Source: Methanobrevibacter filiformis
GTDB lineage: Archaea; Methanobacteriota; Methanobacteria; Methanobacteriales; Methanobacteriaceae
DNA length: 37,740 bases
Reading direction: 5' to 3'
NCBI RefSeq assembly: GCF_001639265.1
Contig: NZ_LWMT01000274.1
Coordinates: forward strand, 1 to 37,740
The notes under the pieces were generated by a model. That model had not been told where the DNA came from, ran no database searches, and saw only the letters and a list, made by a program, of their open reading frames with translations. The stretch's first letter is position 1; the number at the start of each line of letters is the position of its first letter. Positions 9,414-18,152 of this stretch are shown here, piece after piece. Made by a program: the position numbers and the translations under genes.

Positions 9414-10082
9414 TTATTTTAATATTTTTATTCCATTAGAAGTACCAATAATAGCTTTATCTGTCATTTGGGAAAATATTCCGTTTTCAACAACTCCAGC
9501 TATTGAATTTAGATCTTTTTCAAGTTGTATTGGGTTGTCTATTTTTTTAAATTCTGCATCTATGATGAAGTTTCCATTATCTGATATTACTGGTCCTACT
9601 TTTCGTTCGGCTTTTCTAATAGCTGGTATTCCTCCCATGTCAGTTATTGCAGAGAAAACTGTTTTTCTTGATTCTGGTATTATTTCAAGAGGGACTGGGA
9701 ACTTTCCAAGAGTATCTACACATTTTGAATCGTCAGCTATTACAATGAACTTTGCTGCGGCATAATCAATGATTTTTTCTAAAGTATGTGCACCTCCTCC
9801 ACCTTTTATTAAATTAAGGTCAGGGTCGATTTCATCAGCACCATCAACTGCTATATCAATATCATGTTCATCTAAAGATGTAACAGGTATGTTCCATTGT
9901 TTTGCAAGTAAAAATGAATCATATGATGTTGGTATTCCCATAACTTTTATTTCTTCTTCTTTAACTTTTAATCCAATAGCTTCAATAAAATAATTAGTTG
10001 TTGATCCAGTTCCAAGACCTAAAATTTGTCCATCTTTAACTTCTTCTGCTGCAGCAATTCCTACCATTTTCTTTAAATTCAT
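9414..10082 (-). CDS. rpiA: Ribose-5-phosphate isomerase A
   Basis: This 222-residue enzyme interconverts ribose 5-phosphate and ribulose 5-phosphate, feeding nucleotide and aromatic precursor synthesis. Family motifs are [18 protein letters not shown] (phosphate loop), [42 protein letters not shown] (active-site DGADE and KGGGG), [23 protein letters not shown], and [18 protein letters not shown] at the end. The frame is open up to an ATG at 10136, but the homologous region begins at [15 protein letters not shown], so the ATG at 10082 (with AGGA upstream) is chosen. It converges with the membrane protein gene at 8783 across a T-rich gap. The call is secure. Confidence 0.95.
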   Translation of the reverse strand: MNLKKMVGIAAAEEVKDGQILGLGTGSTTNYFIEAIGLKVKEEEIKVMGIPTSYDSFLLAKQWNIPVTSLDEHDIDIAVDGADEIDPDLNLIKGGGGAHTLEKIIDYAAAKFIVIADDSKCVDTLGKFPVPLEIIPESRKTVFSAITDMGGIPAIRKAERKVGPVISDNGNFIIDAEFKKIDNPIQLEKDLNSIAGVVENGIFSQMTDKAIIGTSNGIKILK

Positions 10083-10235
10083 TATGATTCGTCCTAAATC
10101 TGTAAGAAATAATAATTCTTTTATAAATGCTTTCATTAAAATAAATAATAATGTTCATTATATTTTTACTTTTTAAAAATAAGAATTAAAATTGTATGGT
10201 ATATAACTAAAAGTCATATACTTTAAATAATCTAA

Positions 10236-10619
10236 TCAGTAATTATTCAACTCGTTTTTAAACATCCTATAAAACGTTTTAGTACTCATTCCATAATGTT
10301 TGAAGCTCAAACCTTTAGTTTTTGATCCTATAATCTTCATGGTTATTTTAACTTTAGTTTTTCCTTTAGTGAACTGTATTGTACCCATAGGGATGTTTGT
10401 AGAATATATTTTTGCATACAACTTCATACGAATATAGTTTTTACCTTTATAATATGAATTGTATTTCACTGTTATTCCTTCTATTTTTATTTTTCCAGAA
10501 TCAAATTTTTTTAATTTCGCTGCTGAAACTGGCTCAGCAAAAGCTAATTGCAATCCACAAACAAAAATAATACATATAAATATTGCGATTAATCTTTTAT
10601 ACTTTAAATACTTCCTCAT
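10236..10619 (-). CDS. Small secreted basic protein, function unknown
   Basis: This 127-residue protein has a clear signal peptide: basic MRKYLKYKR, a hydrophobic core LIAIFICIIFVCGLQLAFA, and a likely cleavage near AEPVSAA. The mature part of about 95 residues is very lysine- and tyrosine-rich (KLKKFDSGKIKIEGITVKYN, FTKGKTKVKITMKIIGSKTK) with alternating residues suggesting beta-strands, and ends in FYRMFKNELNNY. I do not recognise the family. A basic exported protein would suit binding to the acidic cell wall or to a surface protein. GTGATAAA precedes the ATG. A hairpin repeat lies 66 bp upstream. Confidence 0.7.
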   Translation of the reverse strand: MRKYLKYKRLIAIFICIIFVCGLQLAFAEPVSAAKLKKFDSGKIKIEGITVKYNSYYKGKNYIRMKLYAKIYSTNIPMGTIQFTKGKTKVKITMKIIGSKTKGLSFKHYGMSTKTFYRMFKNELNNY

Positions 10620-11099
10620 TTTATCACTGTAGTTAATAAATTAGATAATAATTCTTTTAATTTAATGTCTTGGATTTTATAGATATGAAACAAACATTTC
10701 AAACTTTTAAAAAAAGCTTTAACAAATTTCTCTAAATTCCTTTTTAAAATAAAAATTCGTTATATATATGATATTTCAAAATAATTATTTTAAGTATGAT
10801 AAATGTGTTTATTGATATTAATTTATAAATCAATCTAATGTTTCATTATCTAATATTGATTTAGGAAATTAATTATATATAACTCTTACTAAATTACTAA
10901 AACTACTTAAAAATACTTAAAAATTAATTATTTGCTTAAATCTAAATTATATCCTAATAATTGAAAAAATGAGGGGTTAATATTATTTTTTATTTTATTT
11001 TAAATATTTTAATTTGTTTCTTTGGTTTAAATAGTATTTTTTGTTTTAATATAGTGTTTTTCTGTTTTAAATAGTTGGTCATTTATATTTATTCTTAGT
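10620..11099. other. Intergenic gap with a hairpin repeat and T-rich tracts
   Basis: No gene is seen in this 480-bp gap between two minus-strand genes. It holds hairpin repeat copy 1 at 10685-10730 and, near 10980-11085, T-rich sequence with the word GTTTTAAATAGT repeated in variant form. As a minus-strand gene ends at 11100, this T-rich stretch reads as an A-rich stretch in the direction of that gene, so it is not a normal U-tract terminator for it. Confidence 0.45.
10685..10730 (+). repeat. Hairpin repeat family, copy 1
   Basis: Begins ATGAAACAAAC, followed by an inverted repeat of the type AAACTTTTxxAAAAAGxTTT, and ends with a diverged form of the CAAAAGCTATTTC end. Copies are also found at 13122-13172 (inverted) and 17249-17290. 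This one is the most diverged at its right end. Confidence 0.65.
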
Positions 11100-11531
11100 T
11101 TATACTTTAAGAATTACTTTATTTAATAAATAACCTTTTCCACAGCCATCGATATTTTTTTCAATGATATTTTCTACTGTACATTTTTCTCCAGGATTTA
11201 TTCCTTCAGGGAAACAATATTCGTGGTATATGCATTTTATATCACATTCTGGGGGACTGTGAACTACTCGGGATCCTTTAAAAGATTTTTTAGAATCTAT
11301 AAATGAAGTTATATTAGCTTTTTCTACTTCTACAACATTCACATGTCCTGTGTCATGTATTGGGCAGATCTGTTCATTTTCTTTAACATCTGTAATAATA
11401 TACTTTCTTCCTTCTTCTAGTGAATCTACACAAGATGACTTAAATCTACAGGATTCACATTCTTTTGCAGGTTTATTGTAAGTAAAGACTAACTCTTTTT
11501 CAGCTAAGTCTTTACCAATCAATGTTATCAT
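11100..11531 (-). CDS. UPF0179 family cysteine-rich protein
   Basis: This 143-residue protein matches the archaeal UPF0179 family over its length. It starts MITLIGKDLAEKELVFTY and contains cysteines in the arrangement CESCRFKSSCVDS, CPIHDTGHVNVVEVE, CDIKCIYHEYCFPEG, KCTVENI and a final DGCGKGYLL, which suggests zinc or iron-sulphur binding. The role is not known in the family. A strong AGGAGTGAT ribosome binding site fixes the start. It lies 118 bp downstream of egsA on the same strand and may share its transcript. Confidence 0.9.
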   Translation of the reverse strand: MITLIGKDLAEKELVFTYNKPAKECESCRFKSSCVDSLEEGRKYIITDVKENEQICPIHDTGHVNVVEVEKANITSFIDSKKSFKGSRVVHSPPECDIKCIYHEYCFPEGINPGEKCTVENIIEKNIDGCGKGYLLNKVILKV

Positions 11532-11649
11532 TAAATCACTCCTAACTCTTTTTTTTAATTGTTTATATTTCTTTATTTATTTTTAATAATCCTGTAATTT
11601 AATTAGATACATTTTATTTGCATTTTATATTGTAATGGCATTTAATTGA

Positions 11650-12693
11650 TTATATAACTTCAGTTTTAATAGCTAAATTTTCAGCAGCACTTTTAGAGAG
11701 TCCTCTATCTCCAAGTATTGTGTATCTTTCTTTTCTAATTGTATGTGCCATTGTCAATGCTTTAATTATATATTCTGGTTTTATTTTTAGTTCTTTTGAT
11801 GTTGTCGGCGCTTTGATTTTTTTTAATGCATCTCTTATGAATTCCCAGTCTCCTCCTTGTAAACACATCATTAATATTGAGCCTACTCCACATTGTTCTC
11901 CATGTAATGCTGGCTGTGGAGCTATTTTATCTAATGCATGACTAAATTTATGTTCTGAACCACTGGCAGGTCTGCTTGTCCCCGCAATACTTATTGCCAT
12001 TCCACTACTAAAAAGGGATTTTACAACAAGCCTAGCACTTTCTTCAAGTCTTGGTTTAATTGCATCAGCAGATGTAATCATGAGTTTAGCAGTCATAAGT
12101 GAAAGTGCAGCTGCAGATTCACTGTAATTTTCGTTCTGAAGTCTTTTTGCTAATTTCCAATCTTTAACAGCAGTATAGTTTGATACAATGTCTGCACATC
12201 CTGAAACTAAGAGTTTAAATGGAGCATTTCGTATAATATTTGTATCTGCAATTACTCCAATTGGAGATTGCGCTTTTAATGAGTAGGAACCTTGAGGATC
12301 TTTAATAGAAGCTAAAGGTGAAACTATTCCATCATGTGATGCTGCAGTTGGTGCTGAAATAAAATATATATCTCTATTTGTAGATGCCATCTTAGCAACA
12401 TCAATAACTTTACCTCCTCCCACTCCTATTATTAAAGAAATATTATCTAATTTCCTGTCTACTTTTTCAATGGATTGTTTTGTTGCTTCGGTTATTTGAA
12501 CTGAGTCTACTGAGTAATTCTCCTTTTCTAAACTATCAATGGCTTTTTTACCGCCAATTTTTAAGGTATTTTTTCCAGATACAACTAAAATATCTCCATC
12601 AATCCTTAAATCTTTACATATTGAACCAGTTTGTTCAAGAACATCAGGACCAATATGTACTTCCCGAGGCATTTGAATTTTTTTAGAATCCAT
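11650..12693 (-). CDS. egsA: sn-glycerol-1-phosphate dehydrogenase [NAD(P)+]
   Basis: This 347-residue enzyme reduces dihydroxyacetone phosphate to sn-glycerol 1-phosphate, the step that sets the archaeal stereochemistry of membrane ether lipids. Motifs seen are the N-terminal [15 protein letters not shown], the nucleotide-binding [36 protein letters not shown], and the zinc ligands in [28 protein letters not shown] and [13 protein letters not shown]. The C-terminus is typical ([18 protein letters not shown]). The start ATG has a weak AAGGTTA site. A MITE-like element ends 58 bp upstream. The call is secure and marks the host as an archaeon. Confidence 0.97.
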   Translation of the reverse strand: MDSKKIQMPREVHIGPDVLEQTGSICKDLRIDGDILVVSGKNTLKIGGKKAIDSLEKENYSVDSVQITEATKQSIEKVDRKLDNISLIIGVGGGKVIDVAKMASTNRDIYFISAPTAASHDGIVSPLASIKDPQGSYSLKAQSPIGVIADTNIIRNAPFKLLVSGCADIVSNYTAVKDWKLAKRLQNENYSESAAALSLMTAKLMITSADAIKPRLEESARLVVKSLFSSGMAISIAGTSRPASGSEHKFSHALDKIAPQPALHGEQCGVGSILMMCLQGGDWEFIRDALKKIKAPTTSKELKIKPEYIIKALTMAHTIRKERYTILGDRGLSKSAAENLAIKTEVI

Positions 12694-12751
12694 AATATCT
12701 TAACCTTTATATAATAATATATGTTAAACATTTAATATAATAATTTTGATT

Positions 12752-12919
12752 TAAGACACTGATTTCGCAAAATAAAAAATTTTGCAAAATCTCCTCAAAT
12801 ATCAAGTTAATATGATTTAGTGATAATTTTGATTTGAAAAAATTTTCATTTCCTCTAAAATCGGAGATTTAAAATGTTAAAAACTCTTTGATTTTCTAGA
12901 TTTCGAAATCAATGTCCAA
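12752..12919 (-). mobile_element. MITE-like element, copy 2, 5' of egsA
   Basis: A ~168-bp inverted copy of the element at 3160-3331. Its egsA-proximal end (TAAGACACTGATTTCG, then the hairpin arms ATTTCGCAAAA / TTTTGCAAAAT) is nearly identical to the valS-proximal end of copy 1. The other end reads, in reverse complement, TTGGACATTGATTTCG. The middle is diverged. No clear target duplication is seen (TTTTGATT against ACTATTAG). In both copies the same end points to the start codon of the next gene, 32 and 58 bp away. Confidence 0.65.
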
Positions 12920-13121
12920 ACTATTAGTTTCTTGTGTTTCATGATTTTAAATTGTTTTTAAAGAGTGTTAAATTAATTAAATCATTATTATTAAATATTA
13001 GGTCAACATTATCATATTAATTAACTTAATTAATTTATATGTATTATAAAATTGAAATTAATTAATAAAAAATATTAATATTAATAAAAGCATAATTAAT
13101 GCTTAAAATGCTTTATTTATG

Positions 13122-13172
13122 GAAATAGCTTTTGTTCAAACTTTTTTTAAAAGTTTGAAATGTTTGTTTCAT
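13122..13172 (-). repeat. Hairpin repeat family, copy 2
   Basis: Reverse complement begins ATGAAACAAACATTTC and ends CAAAAGCTATTTC, with an internal AAACTTTTAAAAAAAGTTT inverted repeat. Lies about 190 bp upstream of proS. Very similar to the copies at 10685 and 17249. Confidence 0.7.
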
Positions 13173-13293
13173 ATATTTAATTATCTTTTAAATAATTTTA
13201 TTATCTCTAATATTAAATTAATAATATACATATCATATTCTAAATTTTAGTTGAATTTTATATAGTGAAATGAATTTATTAAATGCTAAGTTA

Positions 13294-13305
13294 TTATATT
13301 TATAC
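13294..13305 (+). promoter_or_regulatory. Candidate TATA box for proS
   Basis: TTATATTTATAC resembles the methanogen TATA box and lies about 58 bp before the proS ATG, leaving room for a start site and a short leader. In such AT-rich sequence the match is weak evidence. Confidence 0.3.
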
Positions 13306-13362
13306 TTCATAATAATTAAACTAATTCTATTATTTATTATAACAAATTTATAAAGTGATAAA

Positions 13363-14760
13363 ATGGAAAATTTTAGTGAATGGTTCCATAATGTTTTAGA
13401 AGAAGCTGAAATATTAGATTCTAGATATCCAATTAAAGGAATGAGCGTTTGGCTACCTAAAGGATTTAAATTGAGAAAATATATTACTGAAGAACTTAGG
13501 AAATTATTAGATGAAGAACATGATGAAACATTGTTTCCATTACTTGTTCCTGAAAATGAGCTTGCTAAAGAGGGAATACATGTTAAAGGGTTTGAAGAAG
13601 AAGTGTATTGGGTTACTCATGGAGGATCAAAAGAATTAAATGAAAAATTAGCTATTCGTCCTACTAGTGAAACAGCAATTTATCCAATGTTTGCATTATG
13701 GATAAGGTCTCATATAGACTTACCTATAAAGTTGTATCAAGTAGTAAACACTTTTAGATACGAAACAAAGCATACTCGTCCACTTATAAGGGTAAGAGAG
13801 ATAACAACATTTGCAGAAGCACATACTGTTCATGTTACAAAGGAAGAGGCAGAAGAACAGGTTAAAACTGGAATAAAAATATATTCTGAACTTTTTGATA
13901 AGTTAGCTATTCCATATATTGTAAGTAAACGCCCATCTTGGGATAAATTTCCTGGAGCAGACTATACAATGGCATTTGACACATTTTTTCCAGATGGAAA
14001 GACATTACAGATTGGAACAGTTCATAATTTAGGTCAAACCTTTGCAAAGACCTTTGATATTAAATATGAAACTACAGAAAGTACTCATGAATTACCTTAT
14101 CAAACATGCTATGGATTATCTGATAGGGTAATCGCTTCAGTAATAGCTACTCATGGAGATGAGAAAGGATTAGTTCTTCCAGCAATTGTTGCTCCTGTTC
14201 AAGTAACAATAATACCAATTATCTTTAAAGATGGTCAAGAAGAAGTATTATCCAAGGTAGAAGAAATAGAAAAACTCATAAAAGATAATGGATTTAGAGT
14301 TAATGTTGATAATAGAGATATTAGGCCTGGTAAGAAGTTTTATGAAGCAGAACTTAATGGAACACCTTTAAGAATAGAAATTGGTCCAAGAGATTTGAAA
14401 GAAAATAAAATTGTGCTTACACGAAGAGATACTTTAGAAAAAATTAATGTTTCACTTGAAGATGATTTAATAGATATTATAAATGATTTATTTGAGGATA
14501 TGACTAAAACTATGAAAAATAAAGCTTGGAAGAGGCTTAATGGAAATGTTATTAGTGTTGAAACTCTTCTTGAAAGCAAAAAAACCATTGAAAATGGTCA
14601 AATAGCTTCTATTAAATGGTGTGGTGAAGATTCTTGTGGTGAAGATATTGAAGAAGAAACTGGTTTAGATATATTAGGTACACAAGAAAAAACAAGTGGT
14701 AAGTGTATATATTGTGGCAAAGATGCAAAATATAATGCTTTAATAGCTAAAACTTATTAA
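13363..14760 (+). CDS. proS: Proline--tRNA ligase, archaeal/eukaryotic type
   Basis: This 465-residue class II synthetase charges tRNA-Pro. The start [33 protein letters not shown] is typical of the archaeal type. Motif 2 is in [28 protein letters not shown], preceded by [19 protein letters not shown]; the [27 protein letters not shown] stretch forms the active site, and motif 3 corresponds to the [19 protein letters not shown] region. The C-terminal zinc-type domain ([33 protein letters not shown]) ends in tyrosine as is usual for this type. GTGATAAA precedes the ATG. The call is secure. Confidence 0.97.
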   Translation: MENFSEWFHNVLEEAEILDSRYPIKGMSVWLPKGFKLRKYITEELRKLLDEEHDETLFPLLVPENELAKEGIHVKGFEEEVYWVTHGGSKELNEKLAIRPTSETAIYPMFALWIRSHIDLPIKLYQVVNTFRYETKHTRPLIRVREITTFAEAHTVHVTKEEAEEQVKTGIKIYSELFDKLAIPYIVSKRPSWDKFPGADYTMAFDTFFPDGKTLQIGTVHNLGQTFAKTFDIKYETTESTHELPYQTCYGLSDRVIASVIATHGDEKGLVLPAIVAPVQVTIIPIIFKDGQEEVLSKVEEIEKLIKDNGFRVNVDNRDIRPGKKFYEAELNGTPLRIEIGPRDLKENKIVLTRRDTLEKINVSLEDDLIDIINDLFEDMTKTMKNKAWKRLNGNVISVETLLESKKTIENGQIASIKWCGEDSCGEDIEEETGLDILGTQEKTSGKCIYCGKDAKYNALIAKTY

Positions 14761-14772
14761 ACTTCACTGAAT

Positions 14773-14801
14773 ACTTTTTAAACACTTTTTAAACACTTTT
14801 T
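14773..14801. repeat. 11-bp tandem repeat between proS and cofC
   Basis: The unit ACTTTTTAAAC occurs at 14773-14783 and 14784-14794, with a third partial copy. The repeated T5 runs just after the proS stop codon could act as a weak U-rich terminator before cofC. Confidence 0.6.
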
Positions 14802-14826
14802 AGTAATGATTTTAGAGGTTTTAATA

Positions 14827-15504
14827 ATGGATGATATTTATGCAATAATTCCAGTATCTAAGTTTTCCAATGCTAAAACAAGACTTTCACCATTTTTAAA
14901 TTTAAAAGAAAGAGAAAATCTTTTAAAAGCAATGCTTAAAGATGTAACAAGTACACTGAATGAGTATGTGGATAAAATAATAATTATTAGTGCAGATAAG
15001 GATGTTTTAGATTATGCAAAAACCTTAGGTGCAATATCTATAGTTGAAAATGATGAATCTAACTTAAATTTAGCATTAATTCAAGCAATGGACTGGGCAA
15101 AAGATAAGGTGGCTAAAGTTATTATAAGTCCCTCAGATCTTCCATTAATATCTCGATCTGGATTAGATTCTTTAATCAATAAAGATTGCAAAAATTATGA
15201 TTTTATCATTGTTCCTTCAAAAGGAGGAGGAACAAATGGTCTTATTATAAAACCTTTAGCTATTAAAATGGAATTTGGAGAAAATAGCTATAAAAAACAT
15301 CTTAAACAAGCATGTTTAAATAATTTGAACTTTAAAATCCATGATTCTTTCTTCATGTCATTAGATGTTAATATAACTGAAGATTTAGGGGAAATAATGT
15401 TACATGGAGAAGGTAGTCAAACTCAAAAATATCTTAAGAGCTTAAATATAGTTGTTAAACCAATTCATGGAGCAGAACGTTTAAAAGTTACAAGAGGAGA
15501 TTAA
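14827..15504 (+). CDS. cofC: 2-phospho-L-lactate guanylyltransferase
   Basis: This 225-residue nucleotidyltransferase activates 2-phospho-L-lactate with GTP in coenzyme F420 biosynthesis, an electron carrier of methanogenesis. The family pattern is seen in YAIIPVSKFSNAKTRLSPFLNLKERENLLKAMLKDV, VISADKDVLDYAKTLGA (as IIISADKDV), IISPSDLPLISRSGLDSL with the metal-binding SDLP, and IIVPSKGGGTNGLIIKP. The frame is open to an ATG at 14806, but the ATG at 14827 has GAGGT at the right distance and begins the conserved part. Seven bases separate it from thiD and the two form an operon. Confidence 0.93.
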   Translation: MDDIYAIIPVSKFSNAKTRLSPFLNLKERENLLKAMLKDVTSTLNEYVDKIIIISADKDVLDYAKTLGAISIVENDESNLNLALIQAMDWAKDKVAKVIISPSDLPLISRSGLDSLINKDCKNYDFIIVPSKGGGTNGLIIKPLAIKMEFGENSYKKHLKQACLNNLNFKIHDSFFMSLDVNITEDLGEIMLHGEGSQTQKYLKSLNIVVKPIHGAERLKVTRGD

Positions 15505-15511
15505 AGATACA

Positions 15512-16249
15512 ATGATAGGGCTTTCGGTGGCAGGATTTGATCCTTCAGGAGGAGCAGGAATCTTAGCAGATATAAAAACATTCTCATCACTGGGGATTCA
15601 TGGAACAGGTGTTGTAACATCTCTTACAGCTCAAAATCCTAAACAATTTTTCTCATCTTTACCAATCACAGTTGAATATGTTAAAGAACAGTTTGATTCA
15701 GTATTAGGGGAATATAATATTAACTATGGAAAAGCTGGAATGTTATATTCAAAAGAAATCATTGAGGTTGTTTATAAGAAATTTAAAGAATATAATATAG
15801 GATATATCGTAGACCCAGTTATGGTTGCAAGTAGTGGGGGTAAATTAACAGAAAAGAATGTGTTAAATTCTGTTAAACATTTTTTAAAGGATGCTTTACT
15901 TTTAACTCCTAATACTTCAGAAGCTGAAAGTTTATCAAAAATAGCTATTAATACTTTAGATGATGGAATTGAAGCATCAACTAAAATAGCTAAATATTCA
16001 GATGTTTTGATTACTGGAGGACATTTTAATGGAAAAAGTATTTTAAATATAGGTGGTGAAGTAGAAATCATAGAAAATGAGTTAATTAATACAAATAACA
16101 CTCATGGAAGTGGATGTACTTTATCTGCAGCTATTACATCTTATTTAATTAAAGGATATGATTTAAAAATAGCTATTTTAAAAGCAAATGATTTTGTTAA
16201 GTTAGCTATTGAAAATGGATGGTATGGAACATTAAATCAACAATTTTAA
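15512..16249 (+). CDS. thiD: Hydroxymethylpyrimidine/phosphomethylpyrimidine kinase
   Basis: This 245-residue ribokinase-fold enzyme phosphorylates HMP and HMP-phosphate to HMP-PP for thiamine synthesis. Motifs are the N-terminal AGFDPSGGAGILADIKTFSSLGIHGTGVVTSLTAQN, the YIVDPVMVASSGGKL segment, LLTPNTSEAESLSKIAI, DVLITGGHFNG and the anion-hole/catalytic NTHGSGCTLSAAITSYL. Many archaeal ThiD proteins carry a C-terminal ThiN domain; this one stops after the kinase, so the HMP-PP/thiazole condensation must be done by another protein. The ribosome binding site GAGGAGATT overlaps the end of cofC, showing co-transcription. Confidence 0.95.
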   Translation: MIGLSVAGFDPSGGAGILADIKTFSSLGIHGTGVVTSLTAQNPKQFFSSLPITVEYVKEQFDSVLGEYNINYGKAGMLYSKEIIEVVYKKFKEYNIGYIVDPVMVASSGGKLTEKNVLNSVKHFLKDALLLTPNTSEAESLSKIAINTLDDGIEASTKIAKYSDVLITGGHFNGKSILNIGGEVEIIENELINTNNTHGSGCTLSAAITSYLIKGYDLKIAILKANDFVKLAIENGWYGTLNQQF

Positions 16250-16279
16250 AATAAATTAAATATTGGGGCAGGGAATAAA

Positions 16280-17011
16280 ATGTTAAAACCTACAAAAGAA
16301 TGGTTAAAAGAATATGAAGAAATTAAATCAAAATTAAAACCTTTAAATGATTTAAATGATTATTTTACTAAAAAAGAGATCGCAGGAATTAAAATAGACC
16401 AACTTTATATTGGTGATATAGAAATACCAACAGGTAAAATAATGGCTTATGATCCGCTGATATATTATGATAAAACATATTCTACATACATACAAGAAGT
16501 ACCTACAGGTAATTTTCCAGTAACTTTGTCTATAGCTATTATAAAAGATTGGGGAGATAAATATGCAGCAGTTAAAGTTGAATTTAATAATAAAAAACCT
16601 ATTCGATATGAGCAAGGACTAACTGGAGATGAAAATTTCAAAGGATTTGAAAAAGGAGATTTTTTCGGATTTGCTGTTGATACTGGACTTGCAACAATAC
16701 TGGATTCTAAAACAAATGATGAATATTGTGATTTTATTGAAAAATGGTATAAGCAAACAGATGGTGAAATTTATGATGACTTATTTGCTTCATTATTAGA
16801 AGATAGCTATAATAAAAATCCTAAATATCAAAGAGAAGGTGGAGACTGGTTAATGTGGGAAATTCCAGAAACAAACCTTAAAGTTCCAATTTTTGCAAGT
16901 GGATTTGGAGATGGTGTGTATCCAGTTTATTTTGGATATGATCACGATAACGATGTTTGTAATATTATAATTCATTTTATTGATATAATTGAGGAATTTA
17001 AAGAAGAATAA
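16280..17011 (+). CDS. DUF4241 domain-containing protein
   Basis: This 243-residue protein matches the DUF4241 pattern: an early IGDIEIPTGKIMAYDPL segment, VPTGNFPVTLSIAII, YAAVKVEF, FFGFAVDTGLATILDSKT, GGDWLMWEIPETNLKVPIFASGFGDGVYPVYFGYD and a final acidic tail. The family has no proven function known to me; homologues occur near toxin-immunity genes in bacteria, which is only suggestive. It lies 30 bp after thiD with GGGGCAGGG as ribosome binding site, so it is probably the third gene of the cofC operon. No signal peptide is seen, so it should be cytoplasmic. Confidence 0.85.
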   Translation: MLKPTKEWLKEYEEIKSKLKPLNDLNDYFTKKEIAGIKIDQLYIGDIEIPTGKIMAYDPLIYYDKTYSTYIQEVPTGNFPVTLSIAIIKDWGDKYAAVKVEFNNKKPIRYEQGLTGDENFKGFEKGDFFGFAVDTGLATILDSKTNDEYCDFIEKWYKQTDGEIYDDLFASLLEDSYNKNPKYQREGGDWLMWEIPETNLKVPIFASGFGDGVYPVYFGYDHDNDVCNIIIHFIDIIEEFKEE

Positions 17012-17349
17012 TCTTTAATTTTAATATATTATTTTATTATTTATATTTTTTAGCTCTTCTTTTACATTATTGAACATTTTAATTTTTGGAGCTAAATTTT
17101 TTTAATTATAATTATTATGATCTGTTTAATATTGGCATTATTTTATGATTATGATGCTTAATTATGTTATTAAAATCGTAATTGTTCTAAAAGACAAATT
17201 TGTAAATCTTCCAACCGTTCATCCAATAAAAAAGACAGTTTTGAAAACATGAAACAAACTTTTGAAAAAAGTTTGATCAAAAGCTATTTCAAAAATTAAG
17301 CAATTTAAATTAAGAAATGCTTTTACTAACATTAAAAGGAGGAAAAGAT
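17012..17349. other. Intergenic gap with hairpin repeat copy 3
   Basis: No gene is supported. An inverted pair AGCTC/GGAGCT near 17052-17093 with T-rich sequence lies after the DUF4241 stop. Hairpin repeat copy 3 is at 17249-17290. A frame opening at 17317 is the in-frame extension of the next gene and not a better start. Confidence 0.45.
17249..17290 (+). repeat. Hairpin repeat family, copy 3
   Basis: Starts ATGAAACAAAC and ends CAAAAGCTATTTC, with inner AAACTTTTGAAAAAAGTTT forming a stem. Shorter than the copy at 13122 by about 9 bases. It lies 59 bp before the start of the DUF2283-like gene. Confidence 0.7.
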
Positions 17350-17724
17350 ATGAAAAAAAAGATAATGAGTGTAGATTATGATTATGAAAATGATATTCTA
17401 TTCGCTTTTTTAGATGAAGAATATTATAAAGACTTTGAATACTCAGAATTTTTAGACAGTTCAGTAAGTATAGATTTTGACAAAAAAGCTATTCCTATAG
17501 GTGTTGAAATATCAAATGCATCTACTAAATTTAAAACACAAAAACAATACCTAAAAGACATATTAAGTGGAGCAATATATATTTCAATCCATGAAAAAAT
17601 AGAATTAACTGTCAATTTATTTGTAATAATTCATAACAAACCTACTTCTTTAAGTCCTGTTGATTTAAGTAAAGATAACAGTTTAAACATTCCTAATGTT
17701 GAAACTTCAATGGCAGTAGCCTAA
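17350..17724 (+). CDS. DUF2283-like small protein
   Basis: This 124-residue protein starts MKKKIMSVDYDYENDILFAFLDEEYY and continues to SVSIDFDKKAIPIGVEISNAST. That is the arrangement of DUF2283 proteins: a short strand naming 'YD.E.D.L' followed by 'ID.d..G.P.GIEI..AS'. The second half (LKDILSGAIYISIHEKIELTVNLFVIIHNKP) forms further strands and the tail is unlike the family. The start is the ATG at 17350, with the very strong AAAGGAGGAAAAG; an upstream in-frame ATG at 17317 overlaps no binding site. DUF2283 proteins are often small unlinked genes of unknown role. It stands alone here. Confidence 0.7.
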   Translation: MKKKIMSVDYDYENDILFAFLDEEYYKDFEYSEFLDSSVSIDFDKKAIPIGVEISNASTKFKTQKQYLKDILSGAIYISIHEKIELTVNLFVIIHNKPTSLSPVDLSKDNSLNIPNVETSMAVA

Positions 17725-17920
17725 TATCTTGGTAATTTAATTTTCATGGTATTTATGTATTATATTGCATGTATCATTACATAAGATTATATTTCTTCCT
17801 ATTTAATTTTAACCTAATGATTAAATTATACAGAGGATTGCTTTGGATGTCGGAAGTTAATGTCAATCTATGAATTTTGGAAACAATCATAAATTTTTAA
17901 AGTTTATCTCATATGACTTC

Positions 17921-17941
17921 TGTCATTTAGCTAAAATGACA
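17921..17941. terminator. Stem-loop 1 of the TGTCAT pair
   Basis: Arms TGTCATTT and AAATGACA with loop AGCTA, followed by ATTTGCTTATTACTATTTTT. Possible terminator of the DUF2283-like gene or a bidirectional one. Confidence 0.35.
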
Positions 17942-17983
17942 ATTTGCTTATTACTATTTTTATATTTTTTAATATTTAATATC

Positions 17984-18010
17984 TGTCATCTATAATTGAT
18001 GACAAGTTTT
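17984..18010. terminator. Stem-loop 2 of the TGTCAT pair
   Basis: Arms TGTCATC and GATGACA with a 7-base loop, followed by AGTTTTTTAATACTTTTC. The T-run after the stem fits a + strand terminator. Confidence 0.4.
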
Positions 18011-18152
18011 TTAATACTTTTCGTATGATTATTATTAATGAAAGTAAGTTGTTATCATGTGTTGATAAAAAAATAATTATTAGTAAATTAGAATACTTTG
18101 ATTAGATAAAATCCAAAAAGACATGTTAATTCAAAAATGATTAATTAGATAA

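Larger units (their letters stand above)
12694..13362. other. Divergent egsA-proS intergenic region with two repeats
   Basis: This 669-bp gap holds no gene. It contains MITE-like copy 2 (12752-12919), hairpin repeat copy 2 (13122-13172, minus orientation), long AT-only stretches (12960-13090) and a TATA-like element upstream of proS (13294-13305). No RNA gene is recognised. Confidence 0.55.
17725..18152. other. Convergent intergenic region with two TGTCAT hairpins
   Basis: No gene is seen. The 428-bp gap separates two convergent genes and holds two stem-loops that share the word TGTCAT (17921-17941 and 17984-18004), each followed by T-rich sequence on the + strand. Confidence 0.5.

Noticed and set aside
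10083-10136. 18-residue N-terminal extension of RpiA
   Set aside because: Family members begin at the equivalent of [15 protein letters not shown]; the extension has no homology pattern and the ATG at 10082 has AGGA upstream.
12694-13362. tRNA or small RNA gene in the long egsA-proS gap
   Set aside because: No T-arm word, cloverleaf or GC-rich island, which would stand out strongly in this AT-rich genome, was found.
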